Below are positions 5,443 through 6,123 of a stretch of 6,123 bases of DNA, one piece after another. This DNA comes from Helicobacteraceae bacterium (lineage in GTDB: Bacteria; Campylobacterota; Campylobacteria; Campylobacterales; SZUA-545): assembly GCA_031273735.1 (NCBI GenBank), contig JAISRI010000086.1, positions 1 to 6,123 on the forward strand, read 5' to 3'. The number at the start of each line of letters is the position of its first letter. The first letter of the stretch is position 1. The notes beneath the pieces were generated by a model. It was not told the origin of the DNA and searched no databases. It saw only the letters and a program-made list of their open reading frames with translations. The position numbers and the translations under genes were made by a program.

Positions 5443-6123
5443 TTTACTTTCCGCGTCCTTATTTGTCTTTCCAATTTTTATTTCAACCTCTTTAAGCTTC
5501 TTTAATTTTAATAATTCAGAGAAATCTATCGCGTTTTTATTTTCATGCTCTCCTCTTTGCGAATATTTTTCCAGCAAATATAATTTTTCTATTCCTTTTA
5601 TTGATTCCAACCCGTTTAGCGACCATAAATAGATATTTTTTATTGGAGACTTATCCTTAATAAAAGTAAAATCTGTTATTGTTTTTATGTAAGATAAAGA
5701 AATTGTTTCCAGCTCTTTTAATTTGAATATGGGCGATAAAATATTCTGATTCTCTATTTTAACGTTGTTGAGGAGTATTGTATTTAGACGAATACAATTT
5801 TCTAGCCCCGATAAGGTTTCTAATTTTTGATTGATTATATCTAATCTTCTTAATGATTTTAATTGTGGTAATTCATTGATATCTATACAATTTAATTGAG
5901 GACTAAACGTTTTTAATCCATTAAAATTTAGTTTCAAAGATTTTTTCTTAAATTTGCCGAAAAGATGCAACTCCTCTAAATTATTAAGATTATTTAAACA
6001 ACTTAAATTATTTTGCTTTGTCGATTTTCGTAAATTGATATTTAACGTTTTTAACGCGCTTAATTGTCCTATTGGGGTAATATCGGGATTGCCGTCAATC
6101 TCGCTAATATCTAAATATTCTAT
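5392..6123 (-). CDS. Leucine-rich-repeat protein, C-terminal part (runs off right edge)
   Basis: The minus-strand frame is open from the window edge (6123) to TAA at 5392-5394, 243 visible codons; the N-terminus lies outside. The TTG at 5970 is an internal leucine codon in LEELHLFGKF, not a start, because in-frame leucine repeats continue upstream to the edge (IEYLDISEI, LSALKTLNINL, LNNLNNLEELHL). Repeats of about 20-25 residues follow: LKSLRRLDIINQKLETLSGL (90-107 or so), RLNTILLNNVKIENQN, LKELETISLSYIKTITDF, IKNIYLWSLNGLESIKGI, LKKLKEVEIKIG. They show the L-x-x-L-x-L spacing of bacterial SDS22-like LRRs, which form curved binding surfaces. No signal or membrane segment is visible in this part. 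The C-terminus is basic and polar. Composition is very AT-rich, unlike the rest of the window, and codons are A/T-ending. A protein-binding or immunity-type role is possible but not shown. Confidence 0.88.
   Translation of the reverse strand: MEYLDISEIDGNPDITPIGQLSALKTLNINLRKSTKQNNLSCLNNLNNLEELHLFGKFKKKSLKLNFNGLKTFSPQLNCIDINELPQLKSLRRLDIINQKLETLSGLENCIRLNTILLNNVKIENQNILSPIFKLKELETISLSYIKTITDFTFIKDKSPIKNIYLWSLNGLESIKGIEKLYLLEKYSQRGEHENKNAIDFSELLKLKKLKEVEIKIGKTNKDAESKLNIIIKQIINKRSSSA

Noticed and set aside
5429..5632. Plus-strand open frame of 67 codons
   Set aside because: It is antisense to the LRR coding sequence; its Phe/Ser-rich translation is what Leu/Lys/Asn-rich codons give on the opposite strand.
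1..6123. CRISPR array, tRNA, insertion sequence or complete defence system
   Set aside because: No regularly spaced repeats, tRNA-like cloverleaf, transposase motifs or nuclease/helicase genes were found on either strand; the LRR fragment alone is not enough to claim a system.

Overview
The window looks like a chromosomal segment from a Campylobacterota (epsilonproteobacteria) relative. This rests on the small overlapping genes, frequent TTG/GTG starts, promoters that show a clear -10 box but no recognisable -35, the YbgC and periplasmic proteins, and the AT-tolerant but GCG/CGATCG-rich coding style. The phylum call is an inference from style and gene content, not from a phylogenetic marker.

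Layout. (1) Positions 1-206, minus strand: the N-terminal 68 codons of a TerC/YgdQ-type integral membrane protein running off the left edge. A short divergent promoter region (207-365) follows. (2) Positions 366-1653, plus strand: a tightly coupled three-gene operon. Two small polytopic membrane proteins, which look like diverged tandem copies of each other, are followed by a YbgC-family acyl-CoA thioesterase. The three genes are joined by ATGA and TTGA stop/start overlaps. (3) Positions 1625-2920, minus strand: an exported 431-residue protein with a probable type-1 periplasmic-binding fold. It converges on ybgC with a 29-bp coding overlap, and its -10 box lies so close to the ATG that the mRNA may be leaderless. 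(4) Positions 2974-5041, plus strand: an AlkD-type DNA glycosylase, a DUF2461 protein and a small exported Cys-containing protein, packed as a second operon. (5) Positions 5051-5157, minus strand: the SRP RNA (4.5S, ffs), recognised from its GGAA-capped domain and closing helix, with an extended -10 promoter. (6) Positions 5170-5391: no intact gene, but one plus-strand frame reads like the decayed C-terminal end of a protein. (7) Positions 5392-6123, minus strand: the C-terminal part of a leucine-rich-repeat protein that runs off the right edge. Its base composition is sharply more AT-rich than the rest, which suggests recent acquisition next to the ffs gene.

How the genes fit together: the two plus-strand operons mix housekeeping functions (thioesterase, base-excision repair) with envelope proteins of unknown role. 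No complete defence system, CRISPR array, insertion sequence or tRNA is visible. The points most worth a second look are the ffs-adjacent composition break with the LRR gene and gene relic, the possible leaderless promoter, the tandem membrane-protein paralogs and the strong excess of the palindrome CGATCG.
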